Shown: positions 12,494 to 23,871, numbered from the stretch's first letter. The stretch is DNA of 64,000 nt from Hyaloraphidium curvatum (GCA_025558095.1 JAIVFI010000032.1:124001-188000); one strand, 5' to 3'. Program-made: numbers and translations. Notes: generated by a model not told the origin, from the sequence alone.

Positions 12494-15400
12494 CTACAGC
12501 TTGGCCAGCTTCGAGCCGATCTTCCAGTCCGTCCGCACGAGATCCGCCACGTCGATGACGCTCAAGTGGGAGTGGAACGGATCCACTTCGTCGACGACCA
12601 CGCGGACCCGGTCTCCGACCTTGTACCTGGGGACGAGCTCGTTCGCCGAACCAGGTCCGCCCTCTTGGGTCGATCTGATCGGCGGTGCTATGTGAGGCAT
12701 CTTGGCCACGAGCCCGCCCAGGTCGGCGATCGCGACCATGGCCGTCGGCGAGAAGCGGGAGAGCGCGGTGACGTAGGCCTCGTATGTCGGCCGCAGGGTC
12801 GACCCGTCCGCTTCCACAATCTCGGGAGGGGGCATTCCGTACTCGCCGGGTATCGTCGGCCCGTCCGGCGCGTTGCGCGCAACGACCATGTTTGGCTGGA
12901 ACCTCGTCCGCACCCGGAAAGGCACCCCGCTCGGCGGATCGACGTGCGGCATCGTGATGCGGTCGAGCGGGTCCGACTTGGCCGTCATGGGATCGTTGCC
13001 GAACCTGGAAAGCACCTCGCGCCGCCGCACCCACTCGAGGGCCCAAAACCTGCTGGTACGCTCCATGGCAACGTCGGCGATCCTCTCGGCAACCTTGCCG
13101 CGCGCCAGCAGCTTCTGAATGTCCTCCTTCGTGAAGGGCGGCGGCTTGGAAAGCAGGACCGCCTTGACGTTCCAGTGCAGGAGCATGTCCGGATACCGAC
13201 GAAGCGGTGAGGTCGCCCTGGTATATCCGACGAAGCCAGGCTGCCGATCACCATGACCGACACCGCCCAGCCCCATGCTAAAGTGCGCGATCGGCTCCGC
13301 CGAGACGGTGCTGGCGGGCATATAGGGCAGCAGCTTCAGGAGACCAAAATACGGGAGCACGCCCGTGCGCGGATGCTTCTCAGCCATGACGCCGTCTACC
13401 AGCGCCCGCAGCTCCGCGACGGGCGGGTATCCCGCCGTCGGATCCACGCGGAATTCGCCACCGAGCCGCTCGTCGCGCTCGGCGACGATCGGATGGGCCT
13501 GTGCGGCCTCGACAATGCCCACCTGGCCCCGGAAGAGCACGGGGACGTCGTTGTCCTGGCAGAACCGCGCAGCGATCCGGCCGGCCATGATCATGCACTC
13601 CGAGACGACCGTCTGTGAGGGGTGGAAGTGCTGGATCTTGGAGGCGCGGAAACGCACGGCCGGTGGCGGAGCCCGGTCCGTGACATAGGCAGGTTGGCGC
13701 GGGGGGTAGGGATAAGGGGAAGGAGGGAGGCCCAGCCGGTCCGTCGAGATCCGATACTCGACCTGGTCCGACTGGTACGCCCCGCACGACGTCCGGTAGG
13801 CAAGGTGATGCTTCGCCAGCTCGTAGATACTGGCCAGCCTGCCCCGGTCCTCGGGGCTGACCGAGGCGGCCCGGTTCGGGGGCCGCACCTTTGGCAGCAG
13901 GTCCGATTCCCAGATGCTCCCCGAGCGGTCCTCGGCCGCGGAACGGAAATCGTCCTCGAGCACGTCGTCCACCGTGTCGTAGTGCATGATGCGCACCTCG
14001 TTCAGCAGCGTGCAGCGCACCCTGTAGTCCGCCAGGTCCCCCGTCCGAAGGTCGAGGCGGCCCGAAAACGTCAGGGCGAACCGCTCGGCGCCGTTGATAG
14101 CGGAACTGCGGTCCCTGAGGTCCAAGAGCTTTCCCGTGGCGGTGTCGGGCAGCATGGGGAGGTGCCCGTTGGGGAGGTAGATGCTCGTCCACCTGAGCTG
14201 CGCGAGCAGGCTCAGCGGATGGTCCGGGCCTAGCCACGTGGTCGGATCGGCGATGTGCACGTCGATCCAGTCCGAAAGATTCGCGTCGCCGTCCGTCGCG
14301 GGGGAGATGGAGATGCCGTCGTCCAGCTCGTGCGCAGATGGGTCGTCGATGACAAAGACGGGTTCGGAAAAGCGCTCCCGCACCGCCGCGTGGGGGTCTT
14401 CGATCTGCTCCGCTGCGAGCCGCGCCGACGGGCTCTCCAGGCCGGACGGAAAAACGACTTCCTTCCTCAGCCGCTCCAGAACCTTGATCTCGGTCCGCAT
14501 GTCGTGCTCAAACTCGCTCGGCATGAGCAACGGCCCCTGCGGCCGCCCTGCCACGGCCTTGGCCGGGCCCCCGTCCGCTCCGGGCAGCTCCCATCCGTCC
14601 GTGATCTGCCCCGCCGCGGGCGGCTCCCCAACCAGCTGCCTCGCCCAGAAGTGCGACCACCTGTCAAGCACCCCCATCCACACGCCCATCCCCTCCCTTT
14701 CCTCGACCGAGGGCGGCGTCTCCCTCCCCGACAGCGCGATCGACACGCGCGCCTCCCGTGCGTAGTCGGTCTGGTCCCACGGGTGCAGCAGGCCCACGTC
14801 TCGGGCCAGCTGCAGCAGCCGCGACATGTCCGAGCCGCCCGTCTTGGGGAACAGCGGGGCCATGGCGTGGATCAGCCGGCCGGCGGCGGAGAGGTAGCGC
14901 GACCGGGGTTCGCGGAGGGCGCGCGAGACGTCCAGGAGCAGGCGGCGTTCGGTGTCGGTGAAGGAGAGGAGCTCCAGGTGGCGCGAGATGTGCTGGAAGG
15001 CTTCCGGCGGCGCGGGCGGCACAAAGGCCGTCGCCGCGTCGTCGCGCCACTTTTGGATGTTGCGGCGCATCTCGACCGCGTGTGACATCCGCTCCATCGT
15101 CATCCGAAAATCCGGGCTCGTCGAGGTGACATAGCGGAACACCGACTCGACGTCCGAGCGGTGCGCGGCCGAAGCGACCGCCAGTCTGAAGCCTCCCGGC
15201 GTCCGATCGATGGGACCACCCGGCACAAACACCCGCACGAGTTCCCTGGAACGGTTCCTGCTGAGCCACGTGAAAACGGCAAAGGCCTCTCCCGGCGTCG
15301 GCCTGGGCGAGCCGGCCGCCCCCGAACCCGCCGTCGCCTCGCCGTAGAGCACGTACGCGGCGACGTCCAGCAGCGTCAGCTTGTGCCCGCGCGCCTCCAA

Positions 15401-16200
15401 ACCGGCAAAGTGCGTCCGCAGGGACGCCAACCGCCGGGACTCGGCCACCTCGCCGGCGTAACGCGTCACCGCCCCGTCGAACTCGGCGAGCGACATGCCG
15501 ACCGTGGGCGGCATCCCCGCGCGCAGTACCAGCTCCAGCGCGTCCCTGCTTGTCCGCAGCTCCTCCGACAGCTCGCGCCAGTCCGCACTGGCGCCCAGCA
15601 CGGAGCGCGCGCGGGCGGCAACGACGTCCGAGGCGGCCCAGCCGGGCACATGGAGCTCCACGTCGTGCTGCCAGTGCACGTGCAGTCTGCCATCCGGAAG
15701 CAGGCTGCGAAAGTCGGGGAATCGGGGATGCCGCTGGGCGGGAACCTGCAGGATGACGCCGGGGCGGTGGCTCCCCTGGCCCCTAGAACAACCGAAAGAA
15801 TTACAATTCGTCGTCAGAACGAACATCAGACACAACAACTGTAGCAGGAAACCCACCATCTGAGCAGCACAAGGTCGCCTACAGCCAGCGGCGGCGGCAG
15901 CTGCTTGCCCTGCGGCGTTTCCTCGCCCTCCTCCTCTTCCTCGGGGTCCGCGGCCTGCCGCTCGCTCGGCACCAGCTTTTCGGGGTCCACGAGGGCGCGC
16001 GCAGCCGGCGACGCGTGGATCCGGCGAGAAACGGGGGGTAGAGGGGACGCGGCGCGGGAAGCGAGGTGCCGTTCTTGCGGGGCGCGTGGCCGGCCGAGCG
16101 CCAACCGGACAGGCACCGCGGCCCCGGAAAATGTCCGTCGGAAAGTATTGCGGCAGATTCCGAGGCCGGTTGGCCCCGGAACGACTTGCCGGGCCGGCAT
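12494..16200 (-). CDS. Mitochondrial RNase II-family 3'-5' exoribonuclease (Dss1-like)
   Basis: RNB-domain exoribonuclease of the Dss1/mtEXO type, the catalytic subunit that degrades and processes mitochondrial RNA with the helicase Suv3. Exons 16200-15857 and 15782-12494 give 1210 residues. The RNB core is clear. The acidic metal-binding motif FVIDDPSAHELDDGISI lies near residue 590, and GYTRATSPLRRYPDMLLHW near 970 is the family's RNA-binding signature. The last 100 residues (YKVGDRVRVVVDEVDPFHS) look S1-like. The start at 16200 is chosen because it follows the stop of the upstream transporter and gives an Arg-rich, acid-poor leader typical of mitochondrial targeting. A short motif before the intron, PLAVGDLVLLRW, continues properly after splicing. 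Confidence 0.85.
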
Positions 16201-16343
16201 GCCCGGATCCAAGTTGGCCTTTGGAGGACACAAACAAACCGCGTTGGCGTCGCCCGAGATGGAGGCGTCTGCCCGGCCCTCTATCTCGCCGACTTTTCCC
16301 CCACGAGCACTTCCGTCCGATGCCTCGACAGCGCGACCTACAT

Positions 16344-18343
16344 TCACAACCTCGTGAACGGATTCCACCCGCCCCTCTCCACCCGCAACCACACCGCCAT
16401 CGCCACCACGATCGCCTGCGTGAAGCCGCAGTACGCAATGACCCAGGTCCAGTTCGTCGAGAGGCGTGCGCCGTCGGGCGCGAAGATGGAGTTTGCGTCG
16501 GCGATCGCCCCGAGAACTGGGGATCGCGAGTCAGCACCAGGAACGCACCAGATCCGTCCCCAACGGCCAGCAACTCACTCGGGCCGGTAATCAGAATGCC
16601 AGGCGCGAACCAGATGAAGACCCAAGTAATCTTGGTGGCGAACTGGTGCTGTCCGAACCTGTCGGCCGCGACGTCGGTCACCGTGACTGGGAACGGGCCC
16701 GAAATAATCCCGAGCAGGATGCAGAAAGCCAGGATTCCGGCACCACTGGTTCCGACCGTAAGTATCCACAAGGGGACGAACAGTAGGAGAGTGGCGAAAA
16801 CTGCGTCGACCGCGGTTAGTGGGTGTTGTGCATGAGAGCGCGGCGCGAGGTACCAGAATAGACGAGCATGTTGTACTGGCCCATTGCCTTCATCGTGAAT
16901 CCGCTCAGCACCTGCCCCACCGCCATGAACAGATTGAGCAGCGAAAGGCACAGCGCCGCCGAGATCGTGTTGCCGCTCCCCAGATCCTGGATCTGCTGCG
17001 GAACGAACAGGAACGGCGCAAGGAAGCAGGGCGGGTAGAAGAACGTCATGGCCGACAGCTTCCAGTACGTCGGGTTCCGGAACAGCGTGGCATCCATCAC
17101 CGGGTCCTTCCGCGGCCGCTTCGGCAGCCGCTGTATCATCAGGAAGCCCGTGATGAAGCACACCCCTCCCGACACGATCGCGATGATCCGGTACGCCCAG
17201 CGCCAGTCGTACACGTCCAGGAGGTACTGCGTGAGCGGGATGATCACGGCGCCGCCGATCCCCGCGCCCGACATGCCGATGCCAAAGGCGAGCGAGAGCC
17301 GCTTGCGGAACCAGTGCGTCGGTATCGCGAGCGCGGGGGCCAGGAGAGCCGAGTACCCGAACCCGGTGACGATGCCGCCCACAAAGAGGGTCCAGACCTG
17401 CACGGCGAAGGAGTTGATGATGCCGCCCGAGGCGAGGAGGATGGCGCCGGTGCAGGCGACGAGGCGGTAGGAGAAGCGTTCGGCGAGGAAGCCGGTCAGG
17501 GGGCCGTAGAGGTCCATGCTGTGATGTGGGTGCGCTAGGTGAGCGCTGCAATGAAGGAGGCAAGAAAAGAAGCGGACGTACCCGGTCGTGGTGAGGGTGC
17601 TGGCGAAAGAGAGCACGGTGTTGGCGGCACCGGGAAACGTCGCCTCGGCGGTGAAGTAGTCGGTGAATATCCCGACGTTGGTCGATATCCCGACCACCCA
17701 GAAGTGAACTGCGCGGCACGAACCGAGTCCGGTGAGTTCGGGTGGCCGACAAGCCCCCCGCGACGGGCGCATGCCGCCCCACGCCCCGCCGGCACGCACC
17801 CATGAACATGCAAAACACCGACAGCCAGGCGAGCCCGCCGTCGGGGAACGTCACCTCGTCCAGGTGCGCGTCCCGCTCCGCCTCGGCCCGCGCCTCGCGG
17901 TCCTTCTTCGACTCCGGGGCGCGGGCATCCCAGCCGGCGTCGTCGTCCACGACTATCGTCGGGTCGGAGGGGAGGGAGGCGTCCGAGGGGGGCGGCGGGG
18001 TCGGGGGCGGCGCGGGTTCGGGGCTCGAGGGTGCCGCCGCTGCGTCCGCGGTCCCCGGGTCCGTCTCCAACGCCACACCGGGCGCCTCGTCCGGGGCTGG
18101 TGTTCCCGCTGCAACCGCCGCCGTTTCCTCCGACGGACCCGCCGGCAGCGCCGTGGGGGACGCCATGGTGGCGGTGGCGGACCCGATCACTCGATGATCC
18201 GCCCTCCGCTGGCTGATCGGGACCCCGGCGTCCTTGCTTGCTGGACGAATCGGCGCCTTTGTCGACTCCATGCCCATCAGATTGCTCTCTCCCATGCGGA
18301 CCTGCACCAGCGACCGATCCGCCCCGCCGTTCTCCCAAGCCAA
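16344..18343 (-). CDS. MFS monocarboxylate-type transporter (MCT/MCH family)
   Basis: Plasma- or organelle-membrane transporter of the SLC16/MCH family. Five exons: 18343-17800, 17708-17582, 17518-16854, 16800-16579, 16516-16344, giving 576 residues. A disordered N-terminus of about 150 residues precedes FPDGGLAWLSVF, equivalent to the conserved DGGWGW motif at helix 1. Splicing joins FCMFM to VHFWVVGISTNVG and TLTTTG to MDLYGPLTGFLAERF. Further membrane segments include GGIVTGFGYSALLAPALA, MSGAGIGGAVIIPL, VFATLLLFVPLWIL and ILGAIADAN, and the protein ends WVIAYCGFTQAIVVAMAV...NPFTRL. Four introns of 53-91 bp are needed. The stop lies only 143 bp before the exonuclease start. The substrate is not predictable; fungal homologues often do not carry monocarboxylates. 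Confidence 0.85.
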
Positions 18344-18407
18344 GCCGCCCCATGACCCCCGCGCATCTCGTCCCCCTTGCCCCTTGCCCTTGCATCCCCC
18401 TCCCGCG

Positions 18408-19812
18408 TCAAAGCCCCATCTCCTCCATCGACAGCTGATCCAGCTCGATCACCGCCCACCCCCCCTCCTGCTCCCCCTCGGGAACCAGCGGCCCCCCCTG
18501 CCCCCCCCTCGCCCTGACGCCGGCGGGGTCGACGGGGGCCAGGCGCAGCTCGTACGCGCGGATCTCGGCGTTGGCAAAGGGGGTGAAGGTGTCGCCCCTG
18601 CGGAACGGATGGAAGGGGTCAGATGAGCGGAGAGGGTGGGGGGGAGGGACGGAGGCGCACTGGTCCCAGGTGAGGAGGGCCTTGAGGAACCCCCCGTGCT
18701 GCGCCCGGAAAGGCCGCAACGTCGAGTCCGCGATCGCGGGTCCGATGGATGCAACATGTTGCGGAAAACGCGTCAGCACCGGTTCCGGGTGCGGATGTGG
18801 GCGGCACGCACGGTGACGACGGCGATCGGCCCCAGGATCCCCGGGTGCGCCTGCCGCTCCTCCTGGCCCCTGGCCTGGTCGCCTTCCGAGGTCCCGTCGA
18901 CGGCGTCCACGGGGTCGGCCGCCATCTTTTCCTCCCCGCCGGGTTGTTCCTCCCTGATCGCCGGCTGCGGCGCCCCGACCGCCGCCTCCATCTCGTCAAA
19001 CATGCCCCACAGCAGATCCTTGAACCCCCACGCGCGCGCGTACGGATCGTCGCCCTCCCTGCGCTTGGCGAGGTTCCACTCCTCCCGCGAGATCCGCGAC
19101 AGGTCCACCCCCGGGGGCCGGTGCGAGTGGCGGCCGAAGAAGGAGATGGCGGACTTGCGGCGCTTGGCCGCCCTGCCGTTTCCGTTCCCGCCGGCTTCGG
19201 GGGCGTCGGGGTCGACGACCACCCTTCCCCTCTCGCCGAATTCGTCCATCAGGACCGAGAGGGGGCTCCCGGTGTCGCAGTTGAGCGTACCCGATTCCTG
19301 GATGCTCTCCTCGGCGACCACCGGCCCCGGTTCCCCGTCGAACAGGAGCAGCGCCGTCTGCAGCGTGCGCCTGAACGGCGACGCGAGAATCTTTACGGGG
19401 GGCGGCACCACGAACGTCGTCGATTTCCCGTTGCGCGTCAAGACGAGGTGCATCGCGATGCCGCCGCCCTCCTCCTCGGGCGGCGGCCGGAAAATGGAGC
19501 GCAGGACGACGGCCTGCTGCATGCCGGTTTCGGTGAGGGGGGGGTCGGTGCAGGCCGCGGCGTCGGGGGAGACGTTGTGCCAGGCTGTGGGGTTGGGGTG
19601 ACGCGGCGGGGAAGCCCGGAGGGGGGAAGGGGGGGTCAGCGGGCGCGTTCCGGCGGGGTCAGGGGGCAGCGAGGCGCACCCTGCGCGTGGCGGATGAGGT
19701 ACACGATGCGGCGGGGGGCGCGGGGCGCGTCGGCGAGGGTGGTTTCGGAGGGGCGGTGCGGCGGTGCGGCGGGGGGCGGGGGCGCGTCGCCGGGCGCGAT
19801 TTCGGGCGTCAT
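18408..19812 (-). CDS. Histidine phosphatase superfamily (phosphoglycerate-mutase-like) protein
   Basis: Four exons, 19812-19680, 19584-18812, 18698-18661 (only 38 nt) and 18597-18408, give 377 residues. Splicing exon 1 to 2 creates IVYLIRHAQAWHNVSP, the phosphatase RHxE/Q motif with the nucleophilic His. Downstream are DPPLTETG and the arginine motif LASPFRRTLQTALL. The 113-bp intron (18699-18811) joins VVT to HGGFLKALL, restoring the second catalytic His. The small third exon ends DQ and joins GDTFTPFANAEIRAYEL. All four elements of the active site are therefore present only after splicing. The substrate could be a sugar phosphate, nucleotide or protein and cannot be told. An in-frame upstream ATG at 19944 is possible but gives an Arg-rich, low-complexity leader. 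Confidence 0.85.
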
Positions 19813-20304
19813 TGCTGCGGGAGAAACGCGTCGGCGGGGCGGATGGCGGCCCGAAGGGCGATCGGACGGATGACTGTGCGGTTTCGCGTCGCGCCGACGA
19901 CTCGGCGCTCGCTCTCCGGGTCTGAAGCCACCAGCCATCACCATCGTCCCCTGCTGCTTTTCGGTCCCCGCATCAACGCCGGAAACACCAGATCAGCGCG
20001 CGGACCTATCGCGTCCGATACGTCTGCATCGCATCAGCCGCGACCGGGGCTCGTTTCGCCCGTGTGCGCCGGGCGGCCGGGGATCCGGGGAGCGATCCCC
20101 CCAAAAACGACAGGGCCGAGGGGGATTAAAGCCAAGCGCGTCCGGCCGGGGCAACCGCGGGACGGCGGAGAGGGACTCGCCAGATCCGTCATCCGCCGGG
20201 GCGAAAGCCGCTTCAAGGCCGGGGCGGGAAGCGGGGCCTTGTGACCTGCGCGCTTTTCGCTTCGGCTCTTCCCCACTCTCAAGCGGTCCCGTTCCGCTCC
20301 CCCG
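19813..20304. other. Divergent intergenic region
   Basis: About 490 bp between the minus-strand phosphatase and the plus-strand Pro-rich membrane protein. It presumably holds both promoters. A minus-strand open frame crosses it but is compositionally a shadow of the downstream GC-rich gene. No repeat or TATA-like element stood out. Confidence 0.45.
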
Positions 20305-22725
20305 ATGGAGGGGACGGCGGCGATGGACCGCCTCAGTTACGGCATCGCGTTCCTGATCTTCATCGCGGTCGTCGGCGCGGTGCTGCTCGTCGTGCTGACG
20401 ACGGCCGACGAGGCGCCGGCCGCCCCGCCGCGCCCCGGCAAGGTGGGTTCCCGCTGCGCGCCGCCGCCGCCGCCGCTCACCGTGCGGAACGCGCAGACGG
20501 CGCCGGCCGCCCCGGTGGGCGCAGTGCGCCGCGGCCGCGTTTCGTGGGGCGCGCGCGCGTGGGAGCTCCTTTCGGCGTGGCTGCCGCGGGCGCCGCCCGC
20601 CCCCGCGCAGCCGCCCTCCGCCCAGCCACGCGATGCGCCGCGGGGCCACGCGCGCCGCGCCTCGGGCACCGCCAGGCCGCCGCCGGACCCGGGGGGCCCA
20701 TCCGCCGCGGCGAAGCACGCCCCGCCCGCACTCCCCGGAACACCGCACGGACCGCACGGACTCTCGCTGCAAAATGCAGACTCGGACCCGAACGGATTCG
20801 CTGGATCGATTGGACTCCACAGGCAGCCGGGCCGCGCACCGAACGCCGCCCGCCCGCCGCCGCACCCCGCCGCATCCCCCGCGCCGCTGCCGCCGGGCGA
20901 TCCGCCGCAGACGCTGGTCGCAAAAACAGCCGCACTCGCTGCACACGCACACCAGCCTGCCGCCGACGACGACGGCGCGTGGGAGCGCGCGGAAGGCCGC
21001 AGGAGCAGGCACAGAAAGACCGACTCGGCCGCCTCGCTCGCAACCGCGACCGCACCGGCCGCACCCCAGATCTCGGCACCCCCTGCACCGGCAACTCCCA
21101 CGGCACTTCCAACGGCAACCCCCACGGCACCCGCGGACGCGCCCGGGCTGCGGCCCCCCGCGCAGGCGCAGGCACCGCCCCGGCCCCCGCCCGGCAACCC
21201 CGCGGACGCAGCCCCGGCGCAGGCCGCCGAGCTGCAGCAGGGCACCTGGACCGCCGCGCTCGGCAGGCGCACCAGCGGCCGCCGCGGGCGCACGGGCGAC
21301 GGCCCCGATGCCCCCGGCAGCGACGACCCGCGGGCCAGGCCGAAATCCCCCGTGGGGCCGCTCAAGACGGCCAACCTCGCGCAGGCGCTGCATGCAAAGC
21401 AAGGGAACGGGACGTTGGCGGATGCGGGCAACATGCTGACGCCGCCGGCGACGCCGCCGTCCAGGGCGCCGACGGTCCCCAGGGCCAGGCAGGAGGGCGA
21501 GCACCAGAGGGAGCAGTCCCAGAGGGAGCAGAGGGATCGCGAGCGCGAGCCAAAGGACCGCGAGCGCGGTGGCGAAAAGGAGCGCGGCGGCGACAGGCAG
21601 GAGAAGAAGAGGGGCAAGGCCGGCAAGGGCGGGGCGGGCAGCTCCGTCGGCACCGTCGCCGACGTTCCGCAGGCCTCCCAGGGAACCCGGCCCTCGCAGC
21701 CCGGCACGCCCGAGCCTGTCTCTCCGAGCAAGCGCGGCTCCGGCAACACCGGCTACGTGCGCCCGCCCCGGTTCTCGCCCAACAAGTCGGCCTCGTTCGC
21801 GACCGACGGCAAGCCCGCCGGCCCCAGGCAGCCCGTGCCCTTCGAGGTGGTCCCCGTGGCGACCCGCAGCACCTCGCCGCTCCCGGCGCCGACCAAGAAG
21901 CCGCTGCGCCCGCCGCCCGGTCTGTCGCTCAAGCCCGCCGCGGGCGGGGACGCCTTTCCCGGCCTCCCCACCCCGCCCCCGTTCTCGGCCTCCACCTCGG
22001 CACGCACCACCCCCCCTCCCTCCCCGTCGGCATCGACCCCCGGCACCTCCTCCCCCGTGCAGAGCAGCACCCGCTCCGGCTCGGCCCTCAGCGCGGACGC
22101 CGGCTCCCCCCGCGCCCCCGACGCGCTGGGCGACCTCGCGCGGTACACCCTGTGGCCCGCCGACCCGATCCCCGACGACGCCCCTGCGGCGCGGCTCATC
22201 GAAAGCGCGATGCCCCCCCGCGCGCGCGGGCCGGCCCGCCGCGCGTCGGTGGGCGGGCACCCCAACGGGTTGGGGGGGGAGCGGTGGTACTCCCCCTTTG
22301 ACGGCGGCCTGAGCCTCACCCCGCAGGTCCGCCCGCCCTCGCAGGCGGAGTGGTCCGCGCCCGCAGCGAGCGGCGACCTGTGGGGCTCGTCTTTGGGGCT
22401 GCGGGCGGCGGGCGCGGGGCGGATCGGCCGCGGGCCGGCGGCGCAGGAGGGGTACGGGGGTTGGTCCCCCACGAGCCCGTCGGCGCCGGCGCACCTGATC
22501 GGCCACGGCTTCCTCGCCGGGCTCGACCGCATCTCCGGCACCCTCCCCCCCGCCCCGCCCGCCGGCCAGCCGCAGCAGGACGAGGGGTTCACCTACCAGA
22601 TCGCGGGGCACAAGCGCGCCGTCCAGGTCGGCGGCGACCTGCACTACCGCGCGACGGCGGTGGCGGCGGCGGCGGCGGCGGCGGGGGCGCCCGAGGTTGC
22701 GGGGTGGGAGAGGAAGGAGGGGTAG
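20305..22725 (+). CDS. Pro/Ala/Ser-rich single-span membrane protein, unrecognised
   Basis: Hypothetical protein of up to 806 residues. Near the N-terminus is one hydrophobic segment (about residues 12-32, IAFLIFIAVVGAVLLVVLTT). It is followed by almost 770 residues of low-complexity Pro/Ala/Gly/Ser sequence with charged stretches such as REQSQREQRDREREPKDRER. Near the C-terminus are more conserved-looking patches: YTLWPADPIPDDAPAARLI, RWYSPFDGGLSLTPQ, LIGHGFLAGLDRISG and GFTYQIAGHKRAVQVGGDL. The short N-terminal side before the span suggests a signal anchor. A GTGGGT donor after RPGK at 20439 and a CAG about 50 bp later could be a small frame-preserving intron. No family recognised. Confidence 0.55.
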   Translation: MEGTAAMDRLSYGIAFLIFIAVVGAVLLVVLTTADEAPAAPPRPGKVGSRCAPPPPPLTVRNAQTAPAAPVGAVRRGRVSWGARAWELLSAWLPRAPPAPAQPPSAQPRDAPRGHARRASGTARPPPDPGGPSAAAKHAPPALPGTPHGPHGLSLQNADSDPNGFAGSIGLHRQPGRAPNAARPPPHPAASPAPLPPGDPPQTLVAKTAALAAHAHQPAADDDGAWERAEGRRSRHRKTDSAASLATATAPAAPQISAPPAPATPTALPTATPTAPADAPGLRPPAQAQAPPRPPPGNPADAAPAQAAELQQGTWTAALGRRTSGRRGRTGDGPDAPGSDDPRARPKSPVGPLKTANLAQALHAKQGNGTLADAGNMLTPPATPPSRAPTVPRARQEGEHQREQSQREQRDREREPKDRERGGEKERGGDRQEKKRGKAGKGGAGSSVGTVADVPQASQGTRPSQPGTPEPVSPSKRGSGNTGYVRPPRFSPNKSASFATDGKPAGPRQPVPFEVVPVATRSTSPLPAPTKKPLRPPPGLSLKPAAGGDAFPGLPTPPPFSASTSARTTPPPSPSASTPGTSSPVQSSTRSGSALSADAGSPRAPDALGDLARYTLWPADPIPDDAPAARLIESAMPPRARGPARRASVGGHPNGLGGERWYSPFDGGLSLTPQVRPPSQAEWSAPAASGDLWGSSLGLRAAGAGRIGRGPAAQEGYGGWSPTSPSAPAHLIGHGFLAGLDRISGTLPPAPPAGQPQQDEGFTYQIAGHKRAVQVGGDLHYRATAVAAAAAAAGAPEVAGWERKEG

Positions 22726-22912
22726 GCCGGCCCCGAGGCCCGGATGGTTCGGGCCAAGGGGCGGGGCAGGTGTAAGCGATTGTAGGGTGGGATCGGTATT
22801 CGGATGCTAGCACGGCATGGGTTCCGGGCGGGGAAGGCGTCCGTCGCCGGGGGGAGCAGCGTCGATCGTCGGTGACGCGTCGTTTCTCGAGCCCCCGCAA
22901 GACCGGAGCGCG

Positions 22913-23766
22913 ATGCCGGACGATTTGGCGGACCTCGAGGCGCGTCTCCGGCGGCTGCGCGCGCCGCCGCCGTCGGACCTTCCCGCGTGCGTCCCCTTGC
23001 CGCGCGAGAGGGGTTCGGACTGACGCGCCGCAGCGACGACGAGCTCGCGGCGCGGTTGGAGAAGATCACGGGCAGCAAGCCCGTCGCGTCTTCCTCTCCG
23101 CTCTTCCGGGATCCTTTTGCCGGGGGCAAGGCCGGGCCGGCGTTTGGCGGCGAGGCCGGGGCTCTGGGCGACGAGTTCGTCGGCCTCTTCGGGGACGGCC
23201 CCCTGCTCACGGACTCGGACCTCGCACCGTCCCCCTCGCCGCCGTTCAAAGACCCGGGCAAGCTCGCCGGCCTGTCCCCCGGGGAGCTCGCGGGGCTGGA
23301 GGACGAGGCGGACGAGCTGCTTTCCGCGGTCGCGGCCGAGGTGCGGCTCGAGGGGAGGACGAGGTGGGCGGAGGAGCACGCGGAGAGGGAGCTGGAGAGG
23401 AGGGTTGGGGGGCTGAAACAAGTGAAGGTGCCGCCGAAAAAGGCGCCGCCGGAGGGGGAGAGGGGGGTGAAGGCGGGGAAGGAGGGAGGCACGGCGCAAG
23501 GAGCGGGGAAGCAGGCGGCTTCGGTGCTGGGGCCGCCTCCAAAGCCCCTCAAATCGACATTTGCTGCGAGCGGCGGGGGCAGCGACGGCGACGGGGAGGA
23601 GGAGCTCCCCTGGTGTTGCATCTGCAACGACGACGCCTCGGTGCGGTGCCGCGGGTGCGACGGGGACCTCTACTGCAGGAAGTGCTTCGTCGAGGGGCAC
23701 AAGGGGGACCCGGAGCTGTCGCGGCACCGGACGGAGGTGTACAGGGGGAAGAAGGCCGCGAGATAG
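22913..23766 (+). CDS. ANCHR/ZFYVE19-like B-box zinc-finger protein
   Basis: 268-residue protein in two exons (22913-22986 and 23034-23766), separated by a 47-bp intron with a GACTGAC branch site. Splicing joins [20 protein letters not shown] to [14 protein letters not shown], giving two short amphipathic segments like those of the abscission-checkpoint regulator ANCHR. The C-terminus (about residues 218-260) is a B-box-type zinc-binding motif, [19 protein letters not shown] then [14 protein letters not shown], ending in EVYR. The middle is Pro/Gly-rich with a Glu/Arg helix. In animals such proteins delay abscission through ESCRT-III and Vps4. The fungal role is inferred only from this architecture. 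Confidence 0.75.
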
Positions 23767-23779
23767 CACGTCGATCTTG

Positions 23780-23871
23780 CGGGTACAGGTGCGGCCGTTG
23801 CCGGTCCAGCCGGCGTTGCATGCGCACGATGCCACGAAGTCGCTGCTGGTGCACGTTGCCTGCGCGTTCAT
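23780..23871 (-). pseudogene. EGF-like domain remnant
   Basis: A minus-strand frame just beyond the ANCHR-like stop reads MNAQATCTSSDF, then CACNAGWTGNGRTC, the C-x-C-(aromatic)-G-x-C end of a calcium-binding-type EGF domain. The upstream cysteines expected for a complete EGF module are absent. The surrounding frame has no signal peptide, no other EGF unit and no convincing gene structure. It may be a decayed or captured exon, or a very small exon of a gene I cannot rebuild. The match is by eye. Confidence 0.35.

Noticed and set aside
12494-18343. One 1949-residue minus-strand open frame
   Set aside because: It mixes correct exons of two genes with translated introns and out-of-frame stretches (for example the Arg/His-rich segments in the transporter part). 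Splicing gives two proteins with intact family motifs.
19993-22644. Minus-strand 883-residue open frame
   Set aside because: Arg/Gly-rich antisense shadow of the plus-strand Pro-rich membrane protein, created by high GC at third positions. No start context, domain or splice sites.
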